A stretch of 64,000 nt of DNA from Saprospiraceae bacterium (GCA_016714985.1 JADKBS010000001.1:391001-455000), one strand, 5' to 3'. Positions 24,282-34,225 are shown, counted from the first letter of the stretch. Translations and numbers: made by a program. Notes: a model not told the origin generated them from the letters alone.

Positions 24282-24716
24282 CTACTGCGCCAAGCGGTTC
24301 ACCCCAGCATAATAAATCAAATGCCACTCCCCGCCAACGATGGCAAAGCGCCGCACCATGCCGAATTGGCCGGACTTGTGCAGGATACGTTCCATAACGA
24401 TGCTTTCGGTCAATGGAACAATCTCACGACTGTACTCGCTCACCTGAAAGTCGAACTGCTTTTGCATCCGCCAGTTTTCGGGCATCCAGCGGAAGGTTTT
24501 GTCGACAACGGTGGCACTGTCGGCATTGTTCGGCAGGCCCTCCAATGGAAAAACAATATGCTCGACCTGGTATAGGCTATCGCTATGGAACTGCTGGTAA
24601 AACTCCGAAAAGCCAGCAGGCAGTTCGGGTGCTTCCGCAATGGCAGTGTCAGGTGCTTTTTGCTCGTTTTTACAGGCAAAAAACAAGGCTATGAGTAGGA
24701 AGGGCAAGTATTTCAT
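24282..24716 (-). CDS. Small lipoprotein, DUF4348-like
   Basis: A 144-residue protein started at MKYLPFLLIALFFAC (24716), a compact lipoprotein signal with Cys15. An in-frame start further upstream (24800) would read through the terminator and promoter described next and is rejected. The mature part has FSEFYQQFHSDSLYQVEHIVFPLEG and WRMQKQFDFQVSEYSREIVPLTESIVMERILHKSGQFGMVRRFAIVGGEWHLIYYAG. This resembles DUF4348 proteins of Bacteroidota (F..FY..F..D..FQ...I.FPL), which have no known activity. It has its own well-formed promoter. Confidence 0.7.
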   Translation of the reverse strand: MKYLPFLLIALFFACKNEQKAPDTAIAEAPELPAGFSEFYQQFHSDSLYQVEHIVFPLEGLPNNADSATVVDKTFRWMPENWRMQKQFDFQVSEYSREIVPLTESIVMERILHKSGQFGMVRRFAIVGGEWHLIYYAGVNRLAQ

Positions 24717-24754
24717 TTTTAAAGGAAAAAGGGTAATGTAAAATTTGGCAGCAG

Positions 24755-24784
24755 CAAAAGTACCATTTCCACTTGTTAGCCCAA
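24755..24784 (-). promoter_or_regulatory. Promoter with -33 TTG and -7 TACTTTTG, spacing 19
   Basis: On the minus strand TTG (24784-24782), 19 bases and TACTTTTG (24762-24755) match the Bacteroidota vegetative promoter in sequence and spacing. The start codon of the DUF4348-like gene is about 40 bp downstream. The TTG overlaps the T tract of the preceding terminator. Confidence 0.75.
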
Positions 24785-24814
24785 AAAAAGAGGCTACCAC
24801 CTGCTGGTGATAGC
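24782..24814 (-). terminator. Rho-independent terminator of the PKD protease gene
   Basis: A 10-bp stem with one mismatch (24792-24801 with 24805-24814) and a minus-strand T run at 24789-24783, 30 bp after the protease stop codon. Confidence 0.8.
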
Positions 24815-24844
24815 CCCTGCTTTACGGAAAAAGCGTTAATTATT

Positions 24845-27800
24845 TCACTCAATCACTAATTTCTTGAACATGGCCTTTTCGCCCGATTTCACCTGAAGGA
24901 TATAAACACCTGCGGTGAGGTCGCTATACGAGAACTCCCTCGTGAGACGGCCAGTGCGGAAATCGGCCTTTTCGGTGGAAAGCACTTGGCCAAGCACGTT
25001 GGTAAAGCTGATTTGCAAAGCCTCCGTTTGCGGAGCACCCTCCATCAACAAGGAGAAATGGCCGTCGTTCGGGTTAGGGAACACCTCGAAGCGGCTGATG
25101 CCGGGGATGTCCCATGTACTGTTGTTGCCAGCCGTGACCGTAGTAGAAATGGAGTTGAACCCGCAGTCGTTGGTAGCCGTGAGGGTCACTTCATACTGAC
25201 CACCTACCGTATAAGTATGCACTGGGCTGGCCTCGGTGCTGGCCGGGCTGCCGTCGCCGAAGTCCCAGGAATAACTGGTCGCATTGCTGCTGGTGTTGGT
25301 GAACGTCACCACATTAAAGTTGGTAGTGCTGGTAAATGTCGGCGTCGGGACGGTGTTCACCACGACGAAATCCGGTGCATTGTACGTATTGGAACCAGCA
25401 GAATTGGTCACCGTCAATGAAACATCAAAAGTGCCGGGGGTACTGAAAACGACTGTTGGGTTCTCTTGGGTGGAGGTAGCCGGAGTGCCGCCTTGGAACG
25501 TCCAAAGGAACGATTCGGCAAACTGCGACTCGTTGCTGAACGTCACCATCAATGGGGCACAGCCCAAGTTGTTCTCAGCCGTGAAGAAAGCGACCGGCGC
25601 ACCAGAAACCGATACAACGACAGTGCTCGTGGTCACGGTTTCGCCACATTCGTTGGACGCTGTCAGCGTAACGGTATAGGTGCCGTCAGCCGTGTAGGTA
25701 TGCACTGGGTTCTCTTCCGAGCTGGTCGGGCTGCCATCGCCGAAATCCCATTTGACCTCGTCGGCATTGCTGCTCGTATTCGTAAAGGCGACTTGGCCAC
25801 CAAGTGAGTTGGACGTGAAGCTGGCCGATGGTGCTACGTTGACCGTCACTACATCCGTCAAGCTGAAGCTGCTGTTGCCAGCGGCATTGGATACCGTCAG
25901 TGTGGCGGAGTAAGTGCCGCCAGCATTGTAGGTGACCACTGGGTTTTGGTCGGTGGAGGTGGCCGGTGTGCCGCCAGGGAACGACCAAGCGAAGCTGGTG
26001 GCATTGGCCGATGACTGGTTGGTGTAGGTCACTTGCAGTGGGGCACAGCCTGAAGTAGGAGAAGCAGCAAAGCTGGCCGTAGGTGGCGTCACGATGGTGA
26101 ACTGACCATTGGTCGTGGTAGTGCCGCAAGCATTGGCGGCCATCAGCGTAACCGTATAGACCCCGTCGGTGGCATAAGTATGCATAGGATTGGCCTCCGT
26201 GCTGGCCGGGCTGCCATCGCCAAAGTTCCAAGAGTAGCTGGTAGCGTTGGTAGTGGTGTTGTTGAAGTTCACCGTATTGCCGCCAACCACCGAGCCTGTG
26301 AAACCGGCCACCGGGGCTGCGTTCACCATGATATAGTTCATTTGCGAAGCAGTGGCTTGGCCTGCTGCGTTGCTGACCGTTAGTGTCACGGAGTAGGTGC
26401 CAGCAGTATTGTAAACCACCGTTGGGTGCTGTGCCGTGGACGAAGAAGGTGTGCCGCCGGGGAAGCTCCATGCGTAGCTGGTGGCATTTGGCGACGACTG
26501 GTTCGTGAACTGCACCGATAGCGGTGCGCAACCTGCGGTCACATTGGCCGTGAAGCCAGCCGTTGGCATGGTGGCAACAGTCACTGTTTGCGAAGATGTA
26601 ACAGCACCACAAGCATTGGTAGCCGTCAGCACCACCGTGTAGGTACCATCCATAGCATAGGTATGCGATGGATTGGCCATCGTGCTAGCCGGGCTGCCGT
26701 CGCCAAAATTCCAGGAATAGCTATTGGCGTTCGTGGAGGTATTGGTGAAATTGGCCGTGAGCAGGTTGGTGGCGTTGGTGAAGCTGGCCGTTGCGGCAGC
26801 GCCCACTACGATGTAGTTGGCCTGCGTGGCGGTGTTCTGGCCCAAGGCGTTGGTCACGGTCAAGGAGACGTTGTAGCTGCCCGGTGTGTTGTAAACAACC
26901 GTTGGGTTCTCGGCCGTGGAAGTGCTTGGCGTACCGCCGGGGAATGACCAACTCCAAGCCGTCACACTGGAAGAGGACTGGTCTTGGAATTGCACCGTCA
27001 GCGGGGCACAGCCAGTGGTTGGGCTGGCCGTGAAGGCAGCCACAGGCAACGAACTGATGATTACCTGCTGTGATGAAGTGTTGGTGCCACAAGGGCCAGT
27101 TGCCGTCAGTACGACGGTATAGGTACCTTCTGCAGAATAGGTGTGCGATGGATTGGCCAGCGTGCTAGCCGGGCTGCCATCACCAAAGTTCCAGGAATAG
27201 CTGGTGGCGTTCGTGGAAGTATTGGTGAAATTGGTCGTATTGCCGCTTGCGGCAAAAGTATAGCCTGCCGAAGGGCCAGCTTGCACATTTATATAATTGG
27301 TCTGCGTAGCCGTGTTGCTGCCAGCCGAGTTGCTGACCGTTAGTATTACGTTGTAGCTGCCCGACGTGTTGTAAACGACGGTCGGGTTCTGTGCCGTGGA
27401 AGTAGAGGGCGTACCGCCGGGGAACGACCACGACCATGAAGTGGCATTGCTCGACGACTGGTTGGTGAACTGAACCGTCAAGGGGCCGCAGCCGCTTGTT
27501 GGCGTAGCCGTGAAAGCTGCCGTGGGCGTGGTGACAATCGTAACCGTCTGGGAGGTTGTCACGGTCCCGCAAGCGTTGATGGCGCTAAGCACCACCGTAT
27601 AAGTGCCGTCGGCCATATAAGTGTGTGATGGGTTGACCTGCGTGCTGGCTGAACTGCCATCGCCAAAGTTCCAGGAATAACTCGTAGCGTTCGTGGAAGT
27701 ATTGGTGAAATTGACCGTATTGCCATTCACGCTGCTGGTATAGCCTGCTGTGGCCGTGGTGTTCACGGTGATATAGTTGGTCTGCGTGGCCGTGTTGCTG

Positions 27801-30652
27801 CCAGCCGAGTTGGTAGCGGTTAGTGACACACTGTAGCTGCCCGGCGTGTTGTAAATAACTGTCGGGTTCTGCGCCGTTGAAGCCGAAGGCGTGCCACCGG
27901 GGAACGACCATGACCATGAAGTGGCGTTGCTGGACGACTGGTTGTTGAACTGGACCGTCAATGGGGCACAACCGCTGGTAGGTGTGGCATTGAAAGCTGC
28001 GGTTGGAGGCGTCACTATCGTAACCGTTTGCGAAGAAGTCACGGTGCCGCAGGTATTGGTTGCGCTCAGTACGACCGTGTAGGTGCCATTGGCATTATAG
28101 GTATGCGATGGGTTGGTTTCCGTGCTGGGGGCACTGCCGTCGCCAAAGTTCCAGGAATAGCTGGTGGCATTCGTGGAGGTATTGGTGAAGCTGGCCGTGC
28201 TGCCATTCACTGCGCTGGTGTAGCCCGCCGTGGCCGTTGTGTTCGTAGTGATGTAGTTGGTCTGCGTGGCCGAGTTGTTGCCAGCTGCATTGGTCACGGT
28301 TAGCGACACGTTGTAACTGCCCACCGTGTTGTAAACAACAGATGGGTTCTGCGCGGTGGAAGTAGAAGGCGTACCACCGGGGAACGACCAGCTATAGGTC
28401 GTTGCGCCCTGCGAGGTGCTCGTGAACTGTACCGTCATTGGCGTACAACCAGCAGTGGGCGTACCTGTGAAGCTGGCCACTGGAGGCAGCAGGATGGTCA
28501 CTTGCTGTGTCTTGACATTGCTGCCGCAAGTATTGGTAGCCGTGAGCGTCACGGTGTACGTGCCACCCGCCGCATAGGTATGCGTTGGGTTCACCGAAGT
28601 GCTTGAGTTGCCATCGCCGAAATCCCATTGGTACTGCACACTGCCGCTGCCCGCTGGGTTGGAGGTGGTATTGGTGAAGGTAACGGTAGGGCCATTCACC
28701 GCAGAAGTGAAGTTGGCGGTGGGCGTAGTACCTACCACGATATAATTGGTGCGCACTTCTATAGCATTGCCAGCCGGGTTGGACGCCGTCAGCGTAACAC
28801 TGTAAGTACCCGGTGAAGTGTATGTGATGGTTGGGTTGCGTGCCGTAGAGGTGGCTGGTGTGCCGCCGGGGAAGCTCCATGTCCAGTTAAGGGTGTTCGG
28901 GGAGCATTGTTCTTGGAAGTTCACGACGAGCGTTGGGCATCCCGAAGTTGGCGAGGCCGTAAAATTAGCCAACGGTGCCGTAAAAACGGATATGGTGGTG
29001 ACAATGGTTTCTGTACCGCAATTGTTCGTGACCATCAGGGTCACGTCATAAAAACCATCAACGGCGTAGGTATGGGTTGGGCTGAACAAGGTGCTGGTGT
29101 TTCCATCGCCAAAATTCCACTGATAGCTCGCGCCATATAGCGATGTATTGGTGAACAAAATGGACAGTGGGCCAACCTCCGTGGTGGTGTAGTTCGCCTG
29201 TGGCGTAGCTTGTACATTGATGAGGTTGTTTTGCGTCAAGGTATTTGACCCCACGTTGTTGCCGACCGTCAAGGTCGCACTGAAAATGCCGGGGTTGTTG
29301 TAAACGACTACGGGGTCTTGCAGCGACGAGCTGCTTGGTGTACCGCCTGGGAAGGTCCAGCTCCAAGTGTTGGGAGTATTGGTGGACAGGTCTGTGTATT
29401 GTACCGTCAGTGGGGTGCAGCCTGTGGTTGGGCTTGCCGAGAAGGCAGCCGTTGGGGGCTGAGAACTGCCACATTGCCCCAGGCAACTGAAACCCGGCAA
29501 ATTACCATTGATGACGTTGATGGAAGTCGTTGACCAGGCATTTGTGTTGCTCACCACAGGCGACATGATGAGGCCGCTTTGTGAGTCATGGTTAGCCCCG
29601 AAGTTGTGGCCAAGCTCGTGAGCGGCCGTTACCCGCATCAGGTCACCGTTCGATGACCACTCCCACACGACATTATACCTAACCGAACTGCAAACGGCAT
29701 CCACCCAAGCTATACCCGCAGTGCCACCGCTCGTTGGTCGCTTGGTGACGAGCTGCCCAATGTCATGGCTGGAAAAGAACCCGCTTGGGCCCCAATTTGT
29801 GAAAGCGTCCAACAGCCCTGCACCGTTAGCCCCGGTTGGCCAGGGGTCGGTTGCTGGTGGCGATACAATGAACTGTTCCACAATTATGAACTGAATTTCG
29901 TTGGGCGCAAATTCTGTGTCGTAGTTGGTCTGCACGTCGTTCATTAAACCTGTCAGGTAGGCTTGGACACCAGCCACACCACCATGAAAATTGAACATGG
30001 AAAGGTCAGCTGCCTGCGCTAAGGAAACAGCATAGCAGGTCATCATCTTTTCATGGCCTTGGCCTTTACGGTCTTCATCCTTCAGTTCATGCATTTTCTC
30101 GTGCATGGCTTCCGAGCCACATTTGTGGGTATCATCTGGTTTTGCCGCAGAAGCGGCATACACAATGTAGAGGTCCTTCGGCTGGCCCGGTACAAAATAC
30201 CAAAGCGGCTCGATAAAATAAGTTTCCTCTCCTTCGTTGAAATAGCCATAGATGAACTGTTCGTTCAGGGTCAGGGCCACCTTCCAGCCATCTTGGCCGG
30301 GCAATTGGCCTCGGTAGGTCATTGTCCCTCCATTGTCGTTGGAGCGTTCGACCCCTTTGTCGGTCAGGACGCTCAGCACGAAGTTAGCACTGCGGATATC
30401 CCTTTTTTCGAGGGCAATGTCCCATTGGTGGTCGCCCATTTCGAACACGAAAGCCGAGTTGTCGCCTGCTGCCTTGACGAACTTGTCAAGCGCCTTGGCA
30501 TCCACTTGATAGACTTCCCAGTTTTGCAGTTTATCCGACAAAACACTGGTAAGCCCATTATCCTGGTGTGGGTGCCCTTGAAAAACAGGCTTTTGCGCAA
30601 AAATAAATGTCACTGCAAGCGACATTATCAGCGTTGTAAAGAACCTAATCAT
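24845..30652 (-). CDS. Giant secreted metzincin metalloprotease with 18 PKD domains and T9SS sorting domain
   Basis: A 1935-residue extracellular protease. Order: signal peptide (about 1-19), propeptide-like region to about 200, and a reprolysin-type metzincin domain with HELGHNFGANHD at residues 345-356 and the Met-turn LIMSP. Then come 18 PKD domains (about 395-1850) and a T9SS type A sorting domain (VFPNPNDGHFSLLM ... GVYILQVKSGEKAMFKKLVIE). The PKD domains alternate strictly between two types: odd ones carry W-(S/T)-F-P/Q-GGTP and an early GC(A/T)PL cysteine, even ones carry W-(N/D)-FGDG and a late N-x-CG cysteine, giving nine A/B pairs. The DNA of the pairs is highly repetitive, so copy number may vary and assembly may collapse here. 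Secretion by T9SS is inferred from the C-terminus. Confidence 0.92.
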   Translation of the reverse strand: MIRFFTTLIMSLAVTFIFAQKPVFQGHPHQDNGLTSVLSDKLQNWEVYQVDAKALDKFVKAAGDNSAFVFEMGDHQWDIALEKRDIRSANFVLSVLTDKGVERSNDNGGTMTYRGQLPGQDGWKVALTLNEQFIYGYFNEGEETYFIEPLWYFVPGQPKDLYIVYAASAAKPDDTHKCGSEAMHEKMHELKDEDRKGQGHEKMMTCYAVSLAQAADLSMFNFHGGVAGVQAYLTGLMNDVQTNYDTEFAPNEIQFIIVEQFIVSPPATDPWPTGANGAGLLDAFTNWGPSGFFSSHDIGQLVTKRPTSGGTAGIAWVDAVCSSVRYNVVWEWSSNGDLMRVTAAHELGHNFGANHDSQSGLIMSPVVSNTNAWSTTSINVINGNLPGFSCLGQCGSSQPPTAAFSASPTTGCTPLTVQYTDLSTNTPNTWSWTFPGGTPSSSSLQDPVVVYNNPGIFSATLTVGNNVGSNTLTQNNLINVQATPQANYTTTEVGPLSILFTNTSLYGASYQWNFGDGNTSTLFSPTHTYAVDGFYDVTLMVTNNCGTETIVTTISVFTAPLANFTASPTSGCPTLVVNFQEQCSPNTLNWTWSFPGGTPATSTARNPTITYTSPGTYSVTLTASNPAGNAIEVRTNYIVVGTTPTANFTSAVNGPTVTFTNTTSNPAGSGSVQYQWDFGDGNSSTSVNPTHTYAAGGTYTVTLTATNTCGSNVKTQQVTILLPPVASFTGTPTAGCTPMTVQFTSTSQGATTYSWSFPGGTPSTSTAQNPSVVYNTVGSYNVSLTVTNAAGNNSATQTNYITTNTTATAGYTSAVNGSTASFTNTSTNATSYSWNFGDGSAPSTETNPSHTYNANGTYTVVLSATNTCGTVTSSQTVTIVTPPTAAFNATPTSGCAPLTVQFNNQSSSNATSWSWSFPGGTPSASTAQNPTVIYNTPGSYSVSLTATNSAGSNTATQTNYITVNTTATAGYTSSVNGNTVNFTNTSTNATSYSWNFGDGSSASTQVNPSHTYMADGTYTVVLSAINACGTVTTSQTVTIVTTPTAAFTATPTSGCGPLTVQFTNQSSSNATSWSWSFPGGTPSTSTAQNPTVVYNTSGSYNVILTVSNSAGSNTATQTNYINVQAGPSAGYTFAASGNTTNFTNTSTNATSYSWNFGDGSPASTLANPSHTYSAEGTYTVVLTATGPCGTNTSSQQVIISSLPVAAFTASPTTGCAPLTVQFQDQSSSSVTAWSWSFPGGTPSTSTAENPTVVYNTPGSYNVSLTVTNALGQNTATQANYIVVGAAATASFTNATNLLTANFTNTSTNANSYSWNFGDGSPASTMANPSHTYAMDGTYTVVLTATNACGAVTSSQTVTVATMPTAGFTANVTAGCAPLSVQFTNQSSPNATSYAWSFPGGTPSSSTAQHPTVVYNTAGTYSVTLTVSNAAGQATASQMNYIMVNAAPVAGFTGSVVGGNTVNFNNTTTNATSYSWNFGDGSPASTEANPMHTYATDGVYTVTLMAANACGTTTTNGQFTIVTPPTASFAASPTSGCAPLQVTYTNQSSANATSFAWSFPGGTPATSTDQNPVVTYNAGGTYSATLTVSNAAGNSSFSLTDVVTVNVAPSASFTSNSLGGQVAFTNTSSNADEVKWDFGDGSPTSSEENPVHTYTADGTYTVTLTASNECGETVTTSTVVVSVSGAPVAFFTAENNLGCAPLMVTFSNESQFAESFLWTFQGGTPATSTQENPTVVFSTPGTFDVSLTVTNSAGSNTYNAPDFVVVNTVPTPTFTSTTNFNVVTFTNTSSNATSYSWDFGDGSPASTEASPVHTYTVGGQYEVTLTATNDCGFNSISTTVTAGNNSTWDIPGISRFEVFPNPNDGHFSLLMEGAPQTEALQISFTNVLGQVLSTEKADFRTGRLTREFSYSDLTAGVYILQVKSGEKAMFKKLVIE

Positions 30653-31189
30653 GGTGTGATACTGATTTATTAATTGAGTGATGGAATAGCTAACTGTCGC
30701 CTTGAGACGTTTTTGCTTTGGATTGTAAATAATTGACTATCAACAATTTGCAACCCATCTGGAATTTTTTTTTGTGGAACAAGTACTGAGCAGTTTTATC
30801 GAAAATCCCGAATTGAACAAACGGGACGAAAGGAAATCAAAAGCGTGGGGAGGTCGGTTGGTTTTACTCGCAAAAATAAAAATCTTGCGTTGCAAACAAG
30901 TAAAAATCAAAACCAAATAACTGCAACAGGCGCCCTTTTGAGATGTTCATGGAAGATGTGCACTTACAGCTAAAATCGTGCAAGTTTTCATTGGCTTTGA
31001 TGAAGCCTTGTTAATACATTTATCCGATAAAGTAACAGACCGGGCACCGGGCCTGAACAGAAAAATCGCTTTAGAGGTAGATTTTTGGGCAAATTGGTTG
31101 CGGCAGGCTCCATTTTTTTCAAAAAAAGCTAACTTTGCCATCCCTCCTGGTCAGAATTCTCCATTTCCCAGCATAAAAAAACAAACGCC
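30653..31189. other. Gene-free intergenic region, 537 bp
   Basis: AT-rich, divergent between the protease and the following lipoprotein gene. I see no open frame of interest and no repeat array. A TAACTTTG box at 31130-31137 could serve the plus-strand gene. Confidence 0.6.
31130..31137 (+). promoter_or_regulatory. Candidate -7 box (TAACTTTG)
   Basis: TAnnTTTG match 53 bp before the start at 31190. Confidence 0.45.
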
Positions 31190-32254
31190 ATGAACTCAAA
31201 ATTCTTCCCGGCGGCGCTATTGTTCGCCATCCTGTTCGCTGCTTGCCAGACCACTCCTTTTTGGAAAAACGACGAAGCCCCCGATGGCGGTATCCAATGG
31301 GATTCCATAGATTTCCGCATGGAACCCTACGTCCAAGGGCTGTTGGCCACGCCATTTGAGCTGTACATAGTCTCTGAAAGCTCCTTTGCCCGCCTCAACA
31401 CCAACCTGGAAGTAGTGGAGCGTCGCCCTTTCCTGCTGCCGTCCAAGTCCAACAGTCTGCCAGCCCTTTCGGAAAACACATTGGCACGCCTCACCACCAA
31501 TGCCCAAGGCCGTCAGGTGGTGGAGTTCCACCTTGCCCGAAATGCCACGCAGGTGCTTAATTTATTGGTTGACACTTTGTCCGTGGCCGCTGGCAACTCG
31601 CTCGAAATCGAATCGTTCAACGTACCCGTCGGGGCATTCAGCAGTGATGGCAACCTGTTCCTGATGCCCGCCAAGTTGTTGCCCGCCCGCACCTATTCGC
31701 TCTACCTGTTCGAGGTACGACAGAACTTCCAATTCAATGCCTTTGAGTCCATAAAAATGATCAAGCGCATTGACTTGCCCGACCTCAGCGCCAATGCCGA
31801 CGGCGTCATCAAGGCTGTCAAGTTCCTCAATGGCAATTTTTACCTGACCTCGCAGCAAGGCGCCTGGCGCATCACGCCCGCTGGCACCGCCACGAAGGTG
31901 CGCCCGGCCTGGAAGGAAGACTGCTTCACCTACCAAGGCGACCTCTACATGACCGGCACCTTCGAATTCGATCTCGACAAGAGCATTGACAACGGGCTGA
32001 CATGGGAGCGGGTGAACATCGGCACCGACATGCGCCATGTAGTGGTAGCGGACACCATGCTGTTCACACAGGAAGTGCCCGGCAAGATTTTCAGCGTGAT
32101 GCCAAAGGATTTCAAAAAAGCAAAAGAAATCACTTATCCCACTGTTGCCAGCCCGGTTTCATCGGCGTTTTACGGCCTCGTCTATTTTGAAGATCGCTAC
32201 ATCTTCAGCATGGACAAATGGCTGTTTGCTGCTGAGAAAGTGGTGGTGGATTGA
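31190..32254 (+). CDS. Lipoprotein of unknown function
   Basis: A 354-residue protein with a lipoprotein signal (MNSKFFPAALLFAILFAAC; Cys19). The mature part contains repeated short strand segments (PFELYIVSESSFARLNTNLEVVERRPF, LARLTTNAQGRQVVEFHLA, FYLTSQQGAWRITPAGTATKVRPAWKED, LYMTGTFEFDLDKSIDNGLTWERVN). The last segment, with DNGLTWE, is reminiscent of BNR/sortilin-type beta-propeller blades. No catalytic motif is evident and no named family was recognised. Probably attached to the outer membrane. It stands alone, with about 190 bp of gene-free DNA on its 3' side. Confidence 0.65.
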   Translation: MNSKFFPAALLFAILFAACQTTPFWKNDEAPDGGIQWDSIDFRMEPYVQGLLATPFELYIVSESSFARLNTNLEVVERRPFLLPSKSNSLPALSENTLARLTTNAQGRQVVEFHLARNATQVLNLLVDTLSVAAGNSLEIESFNVPVGAFSSDGNLFLMPAKLLPARTYSLYLFEVRQNFQFNAFESIKMIKRIDLPDLSANADGVIKAVKFLNGNFYLTSQQGAWRITPAGTATKVRPAWKEDCFTYQGDLYMTGTFEFDLDKSIDNGLTWERVNIGTDMRHVVVADTMLFTQEVPGKIFSVMPKDFKKAKEITYPTVASPVSSAFYGLVYFEDRYIFSMDKWLFAAEKVVVD

Positions 32255-32448
32255 GTTGACGTTAGCAAACAAATGCATATAGAGAGGGTGATGAGAAATC
32301 GCTTGGCGGCTATCCACTGGTCCTCTCCATAAAACCATTCTCACTTCAGGGCAATCGTGGAGTATGAGCATTGCTATTAGCTTAAAAAATAGCCATTAAA
32401 CCTTGGCCGTTCCAAAAAGTCTTTGTTGCTTTTAACAAAACAAAGCCA

Positions 32449-33391
32449 ATGAAAAAAACTATCCTCTTCCTCTCGTTCTTCCTTTCTATTTGCTTCGCAA
32501 ATGCCCAAACCAACGTGCGTGCCTGGTACGCCGATGGGCAGGTTTGGGTCGTTTGGAAAGTTGAGCTACCGCTGCCGCAGACCTATGCCGTTTTTGCGAA
32601 GCAAACCGCCTTCAACAACACCGCCGATGCCCTGCCGTTGGGGCGCATATTCCGCCAAGAGTACCTGCCCGCAGCGCTGAAACAGCAAGTGGATACCTTG
32701 GCCACCTTCCGCATCCCCGATGGGCAGGGAGGCCGCTACCAACTGGCGCAGAACGAGGGCCTGTTTGTGGCGACGCCACACCAAAGCGGGACGCTGTTCC
32801 TCGCTGTCGTTGCCGAAGGCGAAACTGCCGTGACCACCGGGCAGAACATCACCGCCGCTGCCGTGCCGTTCCAGTACAACCCCGTGGCCGACCCCGTAGC
32901 GTGTCACCTTCAAGCGACCTTCCCTTCGCCGTTTGCCCCAAATTTCACTTGTCAAGCCTACATGATGTGGGCCGATGGCCGGCAGAACCACTGGGAGGGC
33001 CGCCGATTTCCCCATCATGGCCAATGCGGCGAAGAACGGGATGCCCAGCCTGTTTATGGTGAGTGCCCCCACTGGCCTTGACACCACGCAAGCCTTCCCG
33101 CTCACGGTCTGGCTGCACGGCGGCGGCGGCGAGGCCAGGCAATCGCTGGCGGGCAGCAGGCCCATCGTCGGCATCAGCCCGGCCGAGGGCATCCTGCTGG
33201 CCCACGACGATGGCCTGGTCGGTTGGCGAGACAATATCCCGCCGAACCTCAGCTCGCCCAGTTGGCATTTTGGCTGGCGCAAAAACTGGGACCCCTTCAC
33301 GCCCAGCAACCTGCCCACTGGCCTTTATTTCATGCAGGTGGTGGCCGAACGGGGAAGTGCGGCCACCTTAAAATTGGTAGTGGGCAATTAG
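32449..33391 (+). pseudogene. Secreted esterase-like protein with T9SS tail: frameshift plus internal deletion
   Basis: The first frame (32449-33081) starts with a signal peptide (MKKTILFLSFFLSICFANA) and a fibronectin-like N-terminal part. It runs to YMMWADGRQNHWEG, then goes out of frame near 33003. The other frame continues ADFPIMANAAKNGMPSLFMVSAP and PLTVWLHGGGGEARQSLAGSRP, which has the oxyanion-type HGGGG of secreted alpha/beta hydrolases, followed by EGILLAHDDG and NWDPFTP. Directly after DPFTP comes SNLPTGLYFMQVVAERGSAATLKLVVGN, the end of a T9SS sorting domain. The catalytic GxSxG serine, Asp and His portion expected between them is absent. A frameshift plus a deletion make this a non-functional remnant. 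Confidence 0.7.
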
Positions 33392-33429
33392 GCCGCTTTA
33401 TGACAAAAATCAAAAACATATAAACCAAC

Positions 33430-33560
33430 GTAACTGCTTAGGAGGGTGTTGGAAGAAAGAGAAAAAATGAAATTTTTTCTCTCTCCTCCCACATTTTGGG
33501 GTGTTTTTTGGGGAAAAATTGAAAATTTTTCCCCAAAAAACACCCCTGCTAAGTAGTTAC
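33430..33560. mobile_element. MITE copy 1 (IS66-like ends), 131 bp with 8-bp target duplication
   Basis: The left end GTAACTGCTTAGGAG and inverted right end GTAACTACTTAGCAG form 15-bp terminal inverted repeats. The element is flanked by perfect direct repeats AAACCAAC (33422-33429 and 33561-33568). Inside are two long hairpins: one around GAGAAAAAATGAAATTTTTTCTC and one around TTTTTTGGGGAAAAATTG. GTAA-type ends with 8-bp duplications fit the IS66 family. It contains no coding capacity. Confidence 0.85.
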
Positions 33561-33625
33561 AAACCAACTTCGATGGCTTTTCAGCCTGTCATGCTTTACA
33601 GCTTTGTTTATCAAAATCAAGGAAC

Positions 33626-34225
33626 ATGAAAAAGCATGTCGTCATCTTACTGCTTAGTGCCGCTTGCCTCTGCCAACTTCGGGCGGGCAGTTTTACAGAA
33701 TACCATACTGTCACTTGTGGCACGGTGCTGCAATTGGGGCGAGTAGGCTACCCAACCTGGAACCCAGCGACGGTAATTCAGCCAGCCGTCCACGGCGAAG
33801 CCACTGTGTTCACCTTCAATTTCATTGACTCCCTTTTCTACCAAGCCGCACTGAATTATGTGGGTTTGGACACCTTCATCGTGGCCTGCGCCCATGCTAC
33901 CCAAATCACCTGCGACACGGGGATTTATATCATCGAAACAGTCTGCAATACCAATACTGTTGGGGATTTACCTGACATAAAGGCAGATTTAAGCGTATAT
34001 CCCAACCCCACCGCCGCAGTTCTGAACATCGCCTGCAGGCGGCCAATCATGCAGCTACAACTTTGCGCCGCAAATGGGATTTTAGTCCTTGAAAAGCGCT
34101 GGCCAATCGCTGTCGCCTCCGTGGAAATTACCGTCGGGCACCTGCAGAAGGGTACTTATTGGTTGCAAGCAACGGATGGCCAGACCTCGGTTTCCAAAAA
34201 GGTAGTCATCGGGGCTTGGCCCTAA
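33626..34225 (+). CDS. Small secreted protein with T9SS type A sorting domain
   Basis: A 199-residue protein: signal peptide (MKKHVVILLLSAACLCQLRA), then a roughly 95-residue N-terminal part with paired cysteines (HTVTCGTVLQL, IVACAHATQITCDTGIYIIETVC). This part resembles a single Ig-like repeat of the kind found in Bacteroidota adhesins (YTGLDTFIVxACD...CDTGxYxI). It ends in a T9SS sorting domain (DLSVYPNPTAAVLNIAC ... GTYWLQATDGQTSVSKKVVI). The cargo part is short, so this could be the truncated end of a larger adhesin that has regained a signal peptide, or a genuine small surface protein. It overlaps the convergent VanX-like gene by 4 bp. Confidence 0.75.
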   Translation: MKKHVVILLLSAACLCQLRAGSFTEYHTVTCGTVLQLGRVGYPTWNPATVIQPAVHGEATVFTFNFIDSLFYQAALNYVGLDTFIVACAHATQITCDTGIYIIETVCNTNTVGDLPDIKADLSVYPNPTAAVLNIACRRPIMQLQLCAANGILVLEKRWPIAVASVEITVGHLQKGTYWLQATDGQTSVSKKVVIGAWP

